From an uncultured Collinsella sp. (GTDB lineage: Bacteria > Actinomycetota > Coriobacteriia > Coriobacteriales > Coriobacteriaceae), in assembly GCA_902479065.1 (NCBI GenBank), contig CABSNM010000002.1, positions 124,001 through 188,000 on the forward strand: DNA of 64,000 nucleotides. Direction: 5' to 3'. Made by a program: the position numbers and the translations under genes. The notes beneath the pieces are model-generated. The model ran no database searches. It saw only the letters and a program-made list of their open reading frames with translations, and was not told the DNA's origin. Below are positions 33,187-42,805 of this stretch, piece after piece; position 1 is the stretch's first letter; every line of letters starts with the position of its first letter.

Positions 33187-33735
33187 ATGACAAACGACTT
33201 CGGCGACGACTCCGGAGAGAAACTCGTCGACTGGATGATCCGCATAGGTCAGGATGCCGGCGAGGCGGCCATGATGGCCAGCGGCGAGCGGCTCGCATCG
33301 GCATTCAGGCGCGCCCGCGGCGAAGACGCAATCGAAGGCGGGGCCGAACCTGGCCGCAGCGTGGCCGAGTGGGCAAAGCTCGACCTGTCCGAATTCACAG
33401 CGCTTCCCGAGTACGAGACCATCCGCCAGGCCATCGACGAGAAACTCTCGCGCGAGGGCATCCGACACGAGTTCGCGCCCATGCCGGAGGGCGAGCATCT
33501 CGTCTTCATGGTCGAGGATGCGCCCGCAGTGAACGAGGCTTTCAAGGACCTCGAGAAGACCACGCGCGCATCCGCCCAGCGCGCGGGAAAGGAACTCTCG
33601 CAGATGCGCGAGCGTATCAAGGGCGAACCCATCGCGGAGAAGGCGGCGCGCGCCAGGGAGGCGTCATCCCGACTGGAGGCCGCCAAGGGAAAGTCGCGCG
33701 AGATGTCGCGCGGCGTCGAGACGAGGGCGAAATGA
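33187..33735 (+). CDS. DUF3801 / PcfB-like conjugation accessory protein
   Basis: 182 residues. The core LDLSEFTALPEYETIRQAID followed by LSREGIRHEFAPMPEGEHLV and FMVEDAPAVNEAFKDL matches DUF3801/PcfB proteins, which lie before the coupling protein in Gram-positive conjugation operons and act with relaxase and coupling protein at the relaxosome. A Lys/Arg/Ala-rich helical tail follows. Its stop overlaps the VirD4 start (ATGA), as in pCF10-type operons. Confidence 0.75.
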   Translation: MTNDFGDDSGEKLVDWMIRIGQDAGEAAMMASGERLASAFRRARGEDAIEGGAEPGRSVAEWAKLDLSEFTALPEYETIRQAIDEKLSREGIRHEFAPMPEGEHLVFMVEDAPAVNEAFKDLEKTTRASAQRAGKELSQMRERIKGEPIAEKAARAREASSRLEAAKGKSREMSRGVETRAK

Positions 33736-35564
33736 GGCCGCTTGCGCAGGCGCTCGCGGCGGGTGCCGCAAGCGCCGCCTGCTTCTGCGCCGGAGACGCG
33801 CTCGCGGCTGCGGCCGCCGCGTCGGGGTTCCCCGCATGCGACGCCCCAGTCCTGCTGTCGGCGATTCCCGAAACGGGGCTCGCGGCGGAGCCCATGGCGC
33901 TTGCCGTGGGCCTCATGGCCGCATGCATACCCTGGGCGGTCTGGGCGCGCAGCCTCGTGCGCGCGGGCACGTACCGCCAGGGCGAGGAGCACGGCTCCGC
34001 CCGCTGGGGAACCCTCAAGGAGGGACGAGCGTTCATGGACAGGAAAGACAAGGCGAACAACATCCTGCTCTCGAGGGACTTCGCGCTCGCGCTCAAGCCG
34101 AAGCGCTTCGACCTCAAGCACGACCGAAACCGCAACGTCTGCGTGCTCGGCGGCCCCGGATCGGGCAAGACGCGCTACTACGTCAAGCCCAACCTCATGC
34201 AGGCAAACGCCGACTTCCTCGTCACCGATCCCAAGGGAACCCTCCTCGGCGATGTCGGCTGGATGCTCGAGGACGCCGGATACGACATACGCACCTTCGA
34301 CACGACCGACTTCTCCCGCTCGATGCACTACAACCCGCTTTCATACGTGAAGGACCAGGCCGACATCCTCGTCTTCGTGGAGTGCCTGATCAAGAACACC
34401 ACGCCCGACGACCGCAAGGGGTCGGACCCCTTCTGGGAGAACTCCGAGCGCCTGCTCTACACGGCGCTGGTGGCCTACCTCGTCTACCACGCGCGACCCG
34501 AGGAGAGGGACCTCAACTCCCTCATGCTGCTACTGAGCCTCGCGGAGGCGCGCGAGGAGGACGAGTCCTACATGAGCCCGCTCGACCTCATATTCGAGGA
34601 GCTCGAGACGGGCATGCGCTTCATGGAGCGCGGGCGCGGGCGCGAGGCGCGGGAAGAGCGCCCCTTCGACGACGGGGGCGACTGGGGCTGGGTCCGCATC
34701 GCCGAGCCCCGCGACCCGGAGGAGGACTTCGCGCTGTCAAACTACCGCGCCTTCAAGGTGGCGGCCGGGAAGACCCTGAAGTCGATCATCATTAGCTGCA
34801 ACGTGCGCTTGAAGCCCCTTTCGGTCGATGCGGTCTCCGATCTCGTCGCATACGACGAGATGGCGCTCGACTCTCTCGGCTCGGGAGAGGGCAGCCACGC
34901 CATCTTCGCGAGCATGTCGGACTCGGACTCGACTTTCGACTTCCTCTTCGCGCTGCTCATGTGGCAGGCCACGAGCGTGCTCTACAAGACGGCTCTCGCT
35001 CGCTTCGGGGGCTCGCTCAAGCGCCCCGTGCACTTCCTGCTCGACGAGTTCGGCAACATCGGCACGGTGCCCGACTTCGAGCGCGTCATCGCCACGGCCC
35101 GCTCGCGCAACGTGAGCTTCAGCATCATCCTGCAGTCGGCCAGCCAGCTCGAGCGCGCCTACAAGAAGGAGGGCGCGAAGACCATCCTGGACTGCTGCGA
35201 CACCGTGGTGTTTCTCGGCGGCAAGTCGACCGAGACCAACGAGATGATCTCCAAGATGGTCGGCAAGCAGACCGTGAAGGTGCTCACGGAAAGCGACTCG
35301 AGGGGCGCGAACCGCTCCACCACCCAGAACTACAACGTGATCGAACGCGACCTCATGACGCCCGACGAGGTGGGAAGGCTCCCGCGCGACGAGTCGATCG
35401 TGCTCATCAGCGGGACCTACCCCCTGAAGGGCGCGAAGTACCGCATCGAGGAGCATCCCTCCTATCCCGAGGTGGACCCCGGGCATGCGGGCGCGAGGCA
35501 CGAGGAGCGTTTCGACTTCAAGGAGTACCGGGAAAGGAGAGGCGGTGATGCGCCCATGAGATGA
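33732..35564 (+). CDS. VirD4/TraG-family coupling protein (type IV secretion)
   Basis: 610 residues from ATG 33732. Two N-terminal helices (about 6-30 and 55-75) anchor it; the motor domain has Walker A GGPGSGKTRYYVKPN (about 141), DPKGTLL, and Walker B HFLLDEFGNIGTVPDF (about 435). ILQSASQLERAY belongs to the sensor region. It delivers the relaxase-DNA complex to the secretion channel. An Arg/Glu-rich insertion (about 290-320, MERGRGREAREERPF) is atypical and may bind PcfB or the relaxase. Confidence 0.92.
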   Translation: MRPLAQALAAGAASAACFCAGDALAAAAAASGFPACDAPVLLSAIPETGLAAEPMALAVGLMAACIPWAVWARSLVRAGTYRQGEEHGSARWGTLKEGRAFMDRKDKANNILLSRDFALALKPKRFDLKHDRNRNVCVLGGPGSGKTRYYVKPNLMQANADFLVTDPKGTLLGDVGWMLEDAGYDIRTFDTTDFSRSMHYNPLSYVKDQADILVFVECLIKNTTPDDRKGSDPFWENSERLLYTALVAYLVYHARPEERDLNSLMLLLSLAEAREEDESYMSPLDLIFEELETGMRFMERGRGREAREERPFDDGGDWGWVRIAEPRDPEEDFALSNYRAFKVAAGKTLKSIIISCNVRLKPLSVDAVSDLVAYDEMALDSLGSGEGSHAIFASMSDSDSTFDFLFALLMWQATSVLYKTALARFGGSLKRPVHFLLDEFGNIGTVPDFERVIATARSRNVSFSIILQSASQLERAYKKEGAKTILDCCDTVVFLGGKSTETNEMISKMVGKQTVKVLTESDSRGANRSTTQNYNVIERDLMTPDEVGRLPRDESIVLISGTYPLKGAKYRIEEHPSYPEVDPGHAGARHEERFDFKEYRERRGGDAPMR

Positions 35565-35693
35565 GAGATGGGACGGCGGGAGCCGACACTCCCTTGACAA
35601 GCGCGGCGCGGCCAGCTTCCACACAAGCCCGCCGCGCGCCGTCCCGGATGCAAAGGGGCGCGAGATGCGCTCCACGACCAATTGTACCAACCG

Positions 35694-35729
35694 GGGCGGC
35701 CGCCTCAAACCCAACCGTTGCGGCCGCCC
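35694..35729 (+). repeat. 10-bp GC hairpin between VirD4 and pilin-like genes
   Basis: GGGCGGCCGC (35694-35703) and GCGGCCGCCC (35720-35729) form a perfect stem with a 16-nt loop in the 192-bp gap. It may be an attenuator or an mRNA processing site that sets pilin-like protein dosage. Confidence 0.55.
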
Positions 35730-35756
35730 ACAAGCAAGACATGCAAAGGAGCCAAG

Positions 35757-35972
35757 ATGCTCTCAAACATCATCGGACTCGTCTCCGGCTGCGTCACGTT
35801 CCTAGGGGGTTTCTTAATCGTCTGGGGCGCGGTGTCGCTCGGCCTCGCCATCCGAGAGCAGCAGGGAGGCGCTCAGATCGCCAGCGCGATCTCGACCATC
35901 GCTGGCGGGGCGATCATAATCGCCGCCGCCATCTACTTCGGCCAGCTCGACACGTCCTGGCTCCCCGCCTAA
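35757..35972 (+). CDS. Maff2-family small membrane protein (conjugative pilin-like)
   Basis: 71 residues from ATG 35757 (AAAGGA upstream). Two hydrophobic helices: IIGLVSGCVTFLGGFLIVWG and IASAISTIAGGAIIIAAAIY, with REQQGG between. This fits the Maff2/TrbC-like small proteins encoded just before PrgI in Gram-positive conjugation operons, which may form the channel or pilus subunit. Confidence 0.75.
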   Translation: MLSNIIGLVSGCVTFLGGFLIVWGAVSLGLAIREQQGGAQIASAISTIAGGAIIIAAAIYFGQLDTSWLPA

Positions 35973-35990
35973 GGGAAGGAGGATGTGCAA

Positions 35991-36398
35991 ATGCTATCCG
36001 TAAGGGTCCAGAAGGACATCGGCGAGTACACCGAGAAGATCGTGGGCAAGCTCTCCGCGCGCACGCTCGCGTGCCTCGCAGGCGGACTCGCCTCCGCCGT
36101 CGGAGCCGCGGCGCTCTGCCAGTTCGCCCTCGGCATCGAGGTGCGCGATGCAGCCTTGCCGGTCATGTGCGCATCCATGCCGTTCTGGCTCGCGGGGTTC
36201 TGGCGGCCCCATCACATGAAATTCGAGAAGTTCGTCCCGCTCTGGCTCGACTTCAAGCTCGAGGACCAGAGGATCCTCTACCGCTCCACACCCGTGCTCG
36301 AGGGTGCGCAGACCTCTCCCGTGCCGGGACGCCCTTCGCGAAAGGCCAAGCGCAAGGCGAAGAGGAAGGGGGCGGAGGCGAATGCTGCTGTTCGATAA
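35991..36398 (+). CDS. PrgI-family conjugation membrane protein
   Basis: 135 residues from ATG 35991 (GTG 35985 also in frame; GGAAGGAGG upstream). The opening VRVQKDIGEYTEKIVGKLSA, two helices (about 30-70) and PHHMKFEKFVPLWLDFKLED match PrgI/VirB3-like proteins. A Lys/Arg tail RKAKRKAKRKGA ends it. It probably docks the VirB4 ATPase at the membrane; the VirB4 start overlaps its 3' end, as is usual for this pair. Confidence 0.8.
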   Translation: MLSVRVQKDIGEYTEKIVGKLSARTLACLAGGLASAVGAAALCQFALGIEVRDAALPVMCASMPFWLAGFWRPHHMKFEKFVPLWLDFKLEDQRILYRSTPVLEGAQTSPVPGRPSRKAKRKAKRKGAEANAAVR

Positions 36399-38892
36399 GA
36401 CCAATAAGAAACCCAAGGAAAAGGAGGCGGCGGCACGCAAGGGCAGGCTGCCCGTGCGCGGCGCGCATGCCCGCACGACGAGGCTCGAGGAAGAGGAGAA
36501 GAAAGTCGAGCAGGCGGCGCGCCGCAAGAGGCGCGCGCGAGCCGAGGCCAAAGACGTCCTTTCCGCGATCGGCTACGACGCCATGTACGCCGACGGGACC
36601 GCGCAGGTCGAGGAGGGCCTCTTCAGCCAGACCATCGAGTTCGGGGACATCAGCTACCAGTCCGCGCGCGAGGAGAACCAGCAGTCGGTGTTCGCGGCGA
36701 TGAGCGAGCTCTACGACTACTTCGGCTCGGAGACCTCCGTGCAGCTCACCATAACCAACACTCCCATACCCGAGCGCGAGATCGGGCGCAAGCGCTTCTT
36801 CGAGAAGAGCGACCCGCGCGTCGACGAGTACGTCGAGGAGTACAACCGCATCCTCAACGACAAGATGCGCGAGGGGGTCTCCAACCTCGTGCGCCACCGC
36901 TATCTCACCTTCCTCGTGGGGGCGGACGACCTCGATGCCGCAGCGCCCAGGCTCGCCCGAACCCGCGGCGACTGCATGCAGACGCTCGCCCGCATCCGCT
37001 GCGAGGCGCGCATGCTCGACGGGGCAGAGCGCCTCGAGCTCGTCCAGTCACAGCTGCGGCCGAAAGCGGAGTTCACCTTCTCGTGGGACAAACTGTCCCA
37101 GCTAAGCGGGCTTCGCACCAAGGACCTCATTGCGCCCTCGGTGCTCGACTTCAAGCCGGACGGGCGCGCCGACTGCTACCGGGCGGACGGCACCTGGTGC
37201 CGCGTGCTGGTCTTCCGCGGATTTGGCAGCGATCTCGAGGACGACTGCATCGCCAACGTCGTAGACCTGCCGATGCCGCTCAACGTCACGCTCCACATCC
37301 ATCCCATGGGCAAGGCCGCCGCGGTGGCCTACGTGAAGAAGCGCATCGCCTGGATGGACAAGGAGGTCATCGACGAGCAGATGAGCGCGGTCAAGAAGGG
37401 CTACGACTTCTCCATCCTGCCTCCCGAGCTCTCGCACTCCAAGGAGGAGGCCGAAGAGCTCCTCGACCAGCTCCAGAACAAGAACCAGCGACTGTTCACC
37501 TACACGGGGCTCGTGTTCACCTACGCGGACACGGCAGAGGCCCTCGACCACCAGACCCGCCAGATCATGGCGGCGGCGCGCCAGCGCTCCATCGAGGTGG
37601 AGCCGCTTTCGTACCGCCAGCGCCAGGGCATGAACTCGATCCTGCCTTTGGGGCTCAACCACGTGGAGGTTTCGCGCTACATGACGACCGCGCAGATCGT
37701 CATACAGATGCCCTTCGCCTCCCAGGAGCTCAACCAGGAAGGCGGCGGCTACTACGGCCAGTCCAAGCAGTCGGGCAACCTCGTCATCTGCAACCGCAAG
37801 AAGCTCGCGAGCCCCATGGGGTTCGTCTGCGGCAAGCCGGGCTCGGGCAAGAGCTTCAGCGTCAAGCGCGAGATCATGAACACTATCCTGGCCTATCCCG
37901 ACGACGAGGTGATCGTCTTCGACCCGGCGGGCGAGTACGCGCCGGTCGTGGAGCCCGCGGGCGGGACCTGCATACGCTTCTCGCCGGACACCGACACGTT
38001 CATGAACCCCTTCGACCTCTCCGACGTCGCCGACAAGGCCAACCAGGCGCAGCTCGCCTTCAAGATCGACGCGATACTGGCACTCTCGAGCGCGACCATG
38101 GCAGAGGGGCGCGAGGGGCTGCCCGAGGCGGACAAGTCGATCATCAGCCGCTGCGTGGAGCTTGCCTACATGCGCTGTGAGGGCAAGGGGCGCCTGCCCG
38201 TCCTCGGCGACTTCTACGAGCTGCTGCTCGAGCAGGAGGAGCCCGAGGCGCGCGACATCGCGCTTCGCTACGAGCGCTACGTGAAGGGGGCGCTTTCGTT
38301 CTTCAACCACCAGAGCAACGTGGGTTTCACCAACCGCATCACCAACGTCGACTTCAAGGACCTCTCGCAGAACATGAGGGTCTTCGGCATGCTCACGGCG
38401 CTGGAAGCGGTGCGCAACCGCATGTACGCGAACTTCGAGCGCGGCGTGACCACCTGGCTCTACATCGACGAGGTGCAGAGCCTCTTCGGGCACCCGGCGA
38501 TCATCAGCTACTTCTCCAAGTTCTGGGCGGAGGGCCGCAAGTTCAACCTGATCTGCACGGGCATCACGCAGAACTCGACCTACATGCTCGAGCACGAGGA
38601 CGCCCGCAACATGGTGCTGAACTCGGATTTCGTGCTCCTGCACAAGCAGAGCCACCTCGACCGCAAGAGCTGGGTCGACCTGCTGGCCCTCTCGGCCCAG
38701 GAGGAGGGCTACATCGACGACTCGATCAAGGCCGGCGAGGGCCTCCTGGTGGCGGGAGGCGTGCGCGTGCCGCTCAAGGACGACTTCCCGAAGGGCGCGC
38801 TCTACGACCTGTTCAACACCAAGCCCGAGGAGATCGCCCAGATAAAGCGCGCCCAGGCGTTCGCGCGGGCCCGGGAGGGCGGCGATGCCTGA
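36382..38892 (+). CDS. VirB4/TraE-family conjugation ATPase
   Basis: 836 residues from ATG 36382. A charged N-terminal region leads to the VirB4 N-domain (FSQTIEFGDISYQSAREENQ). The ATPase has Walker A GKPGSGKSFSVKRE (about 484), Walker B TTWLYIDEVQSLFGHP and the ITQNSTYML segment. It energises assembly of the conjugation channel. The next gene starts within its 3' end (8-bp overlap). Confidence 0.93.
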   Translation: MLLFDKTNKKPKEKEAAARKGRLPVRGAHARTTRLEEEEKKVEQAARRKRRARAEAKDVLSAIGYDAMYADGTAQVEEGLFSQTIEFGDISYQSAREENQQSVFAAMSELYDYFGSETSVQLTITNTPIPEREIGRKRFFEKSDPRVDEYVEEYNRILNDKMREGVSNLVRHRYLTFLVGADDLDAAAPRLARTRGDCMQTLARIRCEARMLDGAERLELVQSQLRPKAEFTFSWDKLSQLSGLRTKDLIAPSVLDFKPDGRADCYRADGTWCRVLVFRGFGSDLEDDCIANVVDLPMPLNVTLHIHPMGKAAAVAYVKKRIAWMDKEVIDEQMSAVKKGYDFSILPPELSHSKEEAEELLDQLQNKNQRLFTYTGLVFTYADTAEALDHQTRQIMAAARQRSIEVEPLSYRQRQGMNSILPLGLNHVEVSRYMTTAQIVIQMPFASQELNQEGGGYYGQSKQSGNLVICNRKKLASPMGFVCGKPGSGKSFSVKREIMNTILAYPDDEVIVFDPAGEYAPVVEPAGGTCIRFSPDTDTFMNPFDLSDVADKANQAQLAFKIDAILALSSATMAEGREGLPEADKSIISRCVELAYMRCEGKGRLPVLGDFYELLLEQEEPEARDIALRYERYVKGALSFFNHQSNVGFTNRITNVDFKDLSQNMRVFGMLTALEAVRNRMYANFERGVTTWLYIDEVQSLFGHPAIISYFSKFWAEGRKFNLICTGITQNSTYMLEHEDARNMVLNSDFVLLHKQSHLDRKSWVDLLALSAQEEGYIDDSIKAGEGLLVAGGVRVPLKDDFPKGALYDLFNTKPEEIAQIKRAQAFARAREGGDA

Positions 38893-40459
38893 GAGCGCGG
38901 CGACATACTCGGACGGATCGGCACGGCTCGAGGCGGCAAGCCGCGAGCAGGCGCGTGCGCTCGGGATGGACGACCGGCCAGACGCCATCTCGGCGGGGAT
39001 CGTGAAAGGATCGACCGAGCGCGCGGGCGAGGTGCTCTCATCGAAGGGCGAATCTCCGGGGCGGGGCAGGGCGGACTTCGCCGAACCCTCCCCTGTCGGT
39101 GCGGGCAGGCCGAAGGTGAAATCCCGCCTCGCCGCCCAGGCCAAGGGGAACCTCAAGCGCGCGATCGCCGATGCCGCCGCGTCCGAGGCGGACGACTCCG
39201 AGGAGCTCTCCGGCATCGGACAGGCGAGCAACACCTTCCGCGGCGCACGCTCCGTCATCGCACGGCATTCCGCCTCCAAGAAGGCTACTGCCGCCTCGAA
39301 GCCTAAAGGCCCGCTGAAAGGGGCCGCAAAGCATGCCAAGGCGGGGGCCTTCGGTCAAGGCGCTGCCGCGAAGGCCCGGCATGCGGCCGTCAGCCAGGCA
39401 TCTGCCGGGGCTGCGAAGGCTGCGGCATCCGCCGGCGGCAAGGGCGCGGTCGTGAGCGCGGGCTCGTCGGTTGCTGTCCCCGTGGCGGGCGTGCTCGCGG
39501 CGATCATGGCGTTTTTGCTCGCCGTGCTCGCAATCTCCCAGATCGTGAGCGCCCTTTTCGGGTTCTGGGAAAACGAGGCGTCCAAAGCCTCCCTCGAGGG
39601 GCTGCCGCCCTACATCACCTACGAGATGGTCGAGGAGGCGCTCGCGTGTCAGGAGGAGTACGGGCACCCCGCAGGATGCACGATCGCGCAGATCATCGTC
39701 GAGTCGGGGCAGGGCGACCACCTCTCGGGGCTCGCCACGCAGGACCACAACCTGTTCGGCATGAAGTGGTCGAGCTCGTATGCGCTGTGCGAGGAGGTCG
39801 CGGGGAAGAGCTCGTGGAGGACCGGCGAGGAGTACGGCGGCGAGCAGGTCACCATCACGGCGGACTTCATCAGCTTCGTCGGCGACGCGGAGTGCATCCG
39901 CTTCCGCAGCCGCGTCTTCCTGCAGGCCGATCGCTACGCGTCAAACGCGCTCATACGCGAGGCGATTGCGAACCACGACTCGGACAAGATGGCCGAGGGG
40001 CTCAAGGACGCGGGATGGGCGACGAGCTCGAGCTACGTCGAGAGCCTGAAATCCACCATGGAGACCTACAACCTCTACCGTTTCGACGGCATGAGCCTGG
40101 AGGACTTCAGGTCCGGGGCGGTCTTGGCAGATGCGATCGTCTCCGCCGCCTACAGCCAGCTCGGTGTCCCCTACGTGTGGGGCGGGACGACCCCGGGCGT
40201 CGGCCTGGACTGTAGCGGGCTCACCCAGTATTGCTACAAGCAGGCCGGCATCTCGATACCGCGCAACACCGAGGCCCAGTACGCGCAGGGAAAGAAGATC
40301 GCGCTCTCGGAGGCGCAGCCCGGCGACATCCTCTACCGCATGGGGCATGTCGGCATCTACATAGGGGGCGACCGCTACATCCACGCGCCCCATCGGGGCG
40401 AGGTCGTGAAGATCGCAAGCGGGATCTCGAGCTTCACCTGCGCCCTGTCGTATCGATAG
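38885..40459 (+). CDS. Two-domain peptidoglycan hydrolase (GH73 + NlpC/P60), VirB1/CwlT-like
   Basis: 524 residues. A long Ala/Lys-rich cytoplasmic region (1-195) precedes one membrane helix (VAVPVAGVLAAIMAFLLAVL). A glucosaminidase (GH73) domain follows with CTIAQIIVESGQGDHLSG (Glu in IVESG) and NLFGMKW. A C-terminal NlpC/P60 domain has the catalytic Cys in GLDCSGLTQYC, His in MGHVGIYIGG and a final HAPHRG. It opens the cell wall for the channel. The cytoplasmic domain is unusually long and may contact VirB4. Confidence 0.9.
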   Translation: MPESAATYSDGSARLEAASREQARALGMDDRPDAISAGIVKGSTERAGEVLSSKGESPGRGRADFAEPSPVGAGRPKVKSRLAAQAKGNLKRAIADAAASEADDSEELSGIGQASNTFRGARSVIARHSASKKATAASKPKGPLKGAAKHAKAGAFGQGAAAKARHAAVSQASAGAAKAAASAGGKGAVVSAGSSVAVPVAGVLAAIMAFLLAVLAISQIVSALFGFWENEASKASLEGLPPYITYEMVEEALACQEEYGHPAGCTIAQIIVESGQGDHLSGLATQDHNLFGMKWSSSYALCEEVAGKSSWRTGEEYGGEQVTITADFISFVGDAECIRFRSRVFLQADRYASNALIREAIANHDSDKMAEGLKDAGWATSSSYVESLKSTMETYNLYRFDGMSLEDFRSGAVLADAIVSAAYSQLGVPYVWGGTTPGVGLDCSGLTQYCYKQAGISIPRNTEAQYAQGKKIALSEAQPGDILYRMGHVGIYIGGDRYIHAPHRGEVVKIASGISSFTCALSYR

Positions 40460-40474
40460 ACAAGGAGCAAGAAG

Positions 40475-41182
40475 ATGGACAAGAAGACGAAACTGATGGC
40501 CATATGCGCCGCGGGCGCCGCAGCGATCCTGATAGGGGCAGGGCTCGCGCGTTGCGCGATAGAGCCGAGCGAACCCGAGGCCGTCGTTCCCGTAGAGGAG
40601 CGAAGCCAGGAGATAGAGAAGGCGGACGAGTCGCTCGCGGGCTATGCGGGCACCACCTGGGAAAGCGAGGACGGAGCGTGCACGCTCACGCTTTCCGACT
40701 CGACGATCGTCGAGTCTGGAGAGGCCGGGGTGCAGGTGATGTACTACGAGGTGCTCTCAGAGGAGTCCGCCGACGCTGGCGTCTCGGCGCAGATATCCTT
40801 CACGCGCTCGGCGGGTGAGGCCGCCTCCCAGACACTGCTCTCCATAAGCGATGCGGGAGGCCGAAAGAGCATCTCCTGCGACGCGTTCTCGCTGTCGAAG
40901 AACTACCTCATCGCCGAAGGCTCCGATGCCGGGCTCGAGCTTGCCGCGCACCCCTCTGAGCTAAACGACCTCCTCGATGCCGAGGATCCCGAGATCGCCT
41001 CCGCCATCGCGCAGAGGGCGTCGATCGCATCCCCGACGGCGACGCTCGCCACCTGGGACGGCGAGGTCTACATCGACTGCAACGAGGACGTCCTCACAAC
41101 GTCCTTCCACCTGAACGACGCAGCATCGACGATCGTTCAGCTCTCCCTAGACCGCGCGAGCGGGGAGCTGAGCGCGCTATGA
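40475..41182 (+). CDS. Membrane-anchored or exported conjugation protein of unknown function
   Basis: 235 residues. A signal-anchor LMAICAAGAAAILIGAGLAR is followed by Cys, but Arg at -1 breaks the lipobox, so lipidation is doubtful. The remainder is acidic and beta-rich, with GYAGTTWESEDGACTLTLSD early. Its stop overlaps the next start (ATGA). Location between the wall hydrolase and the VirB6-like gene suggests a surface component of the secretion channel. Confidence 0.65.
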   Translation: MDKKTKLMAICAAGAAAILIGAGLARCAIEPSEPEAVVPVEERSQEIEKADESLAGYAGTTWESEDGACTLTLSDSTIVESGEAGVQVMYYEVLSEESADAGVSAQISFTRSAGEAASQTLLSISDAGGRKSISCDAFSLSKNYLIAEGSDAGLELAAHPSELNDLLDAEDPEIASAIAQRASIASPTATLATWDGEVYIDCNEDVLTTSFHLNDAASTIVQLSLDRASGELSAL

Positions 41183-42183
41183 GGCGGGTGGCGACGATGA
41201 TCTCAGACAGGCGCTTCCGCATCGCGTTCGCCTCCACCTTGCTCTTCGCGACGCTCATGCTCGTCCCGGCGTCTCCCGCCTACGCGAGCATCGCCGACGA
41301 CGTGAACGCATGGCTCGCCGGGCTTCTGCGGGATGCGTGCAATTGGATGTTCACCAACCAGGTGGCGGTGCTCTCGAGCATCGGCTACGAGGGCATCATC
41401 GGCGCGGACTTCTCGCAGATGCTCACGACCGCAGGAGATGTCTCCATGTACGACATCGCGCGAGGGGTCTGGGACGCCGCAGTGCTTCCCATCGGATGCG
41501 GGGTGCTCGGGCTGGTGTTCACGGTGAAGCTCATCCAGATAAGCCAGCGCATGGACGGCAACGCCTCCTTCCCCGGCGTGAAGGAGGTCGTCTTCCTGCT
41601 GGTCTTCTTCGCGGTGTTCCTGTTCCTCATACAGAACAGCTTCGAGCTCATGGAGGCGATCTACTCGGTGGTGGGGCTCGCCATCGACCGCACGATGGCG
41701 CTTTTCGGCGCGGGCGGCGCGATGGACCTCTCTGCCGTGAGCGTGGTGACCGAAGACGACGACGTTCCGGCCCTCATCGCGCTGCTCCTGGTATCCGTCA
41801 TCAGCTGGGTCGTGGTGCTCGGGGCCTACATCGTGGCGCTCGTCGTGTGCTGGGCGCGCGCCATCCAGCTCTACGTCATGGCGGCGTTCGGCCCGATCCC
41901 GCTCTCGCTCATGGCGCTCGACGACACGCGCCAGATAGGCATCGGCTACCTGAAGAACTTCACCGCGGTGTGCCTGGCGGGGCTCATCATCCTGATCCTG
42001 CTCGTCGCCTTCCCGCTCATCCTGGGCGGGCTCACCGGGGCGAGCACCTCGACGGGAACCCCCATCGACGGCATCGCGACCGGGCTCACCTACGCGCTCC
42101 AGTACCTGGCGATGTGCGTGCTTTTGATCCTGTCGCTCGTCAAGAGCGGCGCTTGGGCGCGCGACATCGTATCCGGGGTTTGA
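41179..42183 (+). CDS. VirB6/TrbL-like polytopic conjugation protein
   Basis: 334 residues with a signal-like start (IAFASTLLFATLMLVPASPA) and about six to seven helices, including GCGVLGLVFTVKLIQ, VVFLLVFFAVFLFLIQNSFE, AYIVALVVCWARAIQLYVMA and LAGLIILILLVAFPLILGGL. The WARAIQLYVMAAFGPIPLSL stretch is the conserved core of TrbL/VirB6 channel proteins. It would form the inner part of the DNA-transfer pore. Confidence 0.85.
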   Translation: MRRVATMISDRRFRIAFASTLLFATLMLVPASPAYASIADDVNAWLAGLLRDACNWMFTNQVAVLSSIGYEGIIGADFSQMLTTAGDVSMYDIARGVWDAAVLPIGCGVLGLVFTVKLIQISQRMDGNASFPGVKEVVFLLVFFAVFLFLIQNSFELMEAIYSVVGLAIDRTMALFGAGGAMDLSAVSVVTEDDDVPALIALLLVSVISWVVVLGAYIVALVVCWARAIQLYVMAAFGPIPLSLMALDDTRQIGIGYLKNFTAVCLAGLIILILLVAFPLILGGLTGASTSTGTPIDGIATGLTYALQYLAMCVLLILSLVKSGAWARDIVSGV

Positions 42184-42311
42184 TCTTGTCGGAAGGATCT
42201 CTGAAAGGGGGTGATCGCCTTGGACGGCTGAGGGGCTTTCGACGGTACGGACAGGCAGGCGGGCTTCCACATCGACAACCGCCTGCGAGGATGCAAAGAA
42301 AGGGGCATGGA

Positions 42312-42788
42312 ATGCCTGAGAAGAAGAACACCTACCTCACGCTCCACAAGAACTTCGTGCGGACCGACATCGAGTACACCGACCGGGAGACCGGAGAGGT
42401 ACGCACCTTCAACTCCGTGACGCTGCCGAAGGGCACGGTGGTCGACGGGGTTGACGTGAGCTACTACCAGTTCAGCCCGATGTTCGTAAACGAATCCCGC
42501 TACCGCGGCGAGAACTACCGCGACATCCCGCTTCTGACGGATCGCGAGGTGTGGCTCAAGAAAAGCGTGCTCGACGAGGACGGCCAGCCGGTGCTCGACG
42601 AGCGAGGAAAGCCCGCCAAGGACATCGTGCGCGTCATGCCGGCGCAGATCAAGGAGGCGCTCGACCGCAACCGCAGCGAGTACCTGCAGAGCCTCTCCGA
42701 GAAGGCGCGCGGCGCGCGCGAGGGCTCGGAGCGCCTGGGAAACGGCGATAGGCGCGCCGCCCAGAGCCGCGAGAGCATCGCGATGTAG
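42312..42788 (+). CDS. Element protein of unknown function
   Basis: 158 residues from ATG 42312. The first half is beta-like: YLTLHKNFVRTDIEYTDRET and TFNSVTLPKGTVVDGVDVSY; the second half is charged and helical: AQIKEALDRNRSEYLQSLSE. No signal peptide or helix, so cytoplasmic. The context (after VirB6, before the adhesin) suggests a mating accessory. Not recognised. Confidence 0.6.
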   Translation: MPEKKNTYLTLHKNFVRTDIEYTDRETGEVRTFNSVTLPKGTVVDGVDVSYYQFSPMFVNESRYRGENYRDIPLLTDREVWLKKSVLDEDGQPVLDERGKPAKDIVRVMPAQIKEALDRNRSEYLQSLSEKARGAREGSERLGNGDRRAAQSRESIAM

Positions 42789-42805
42789 GAGGAGGTGCGC
42801 GAGAA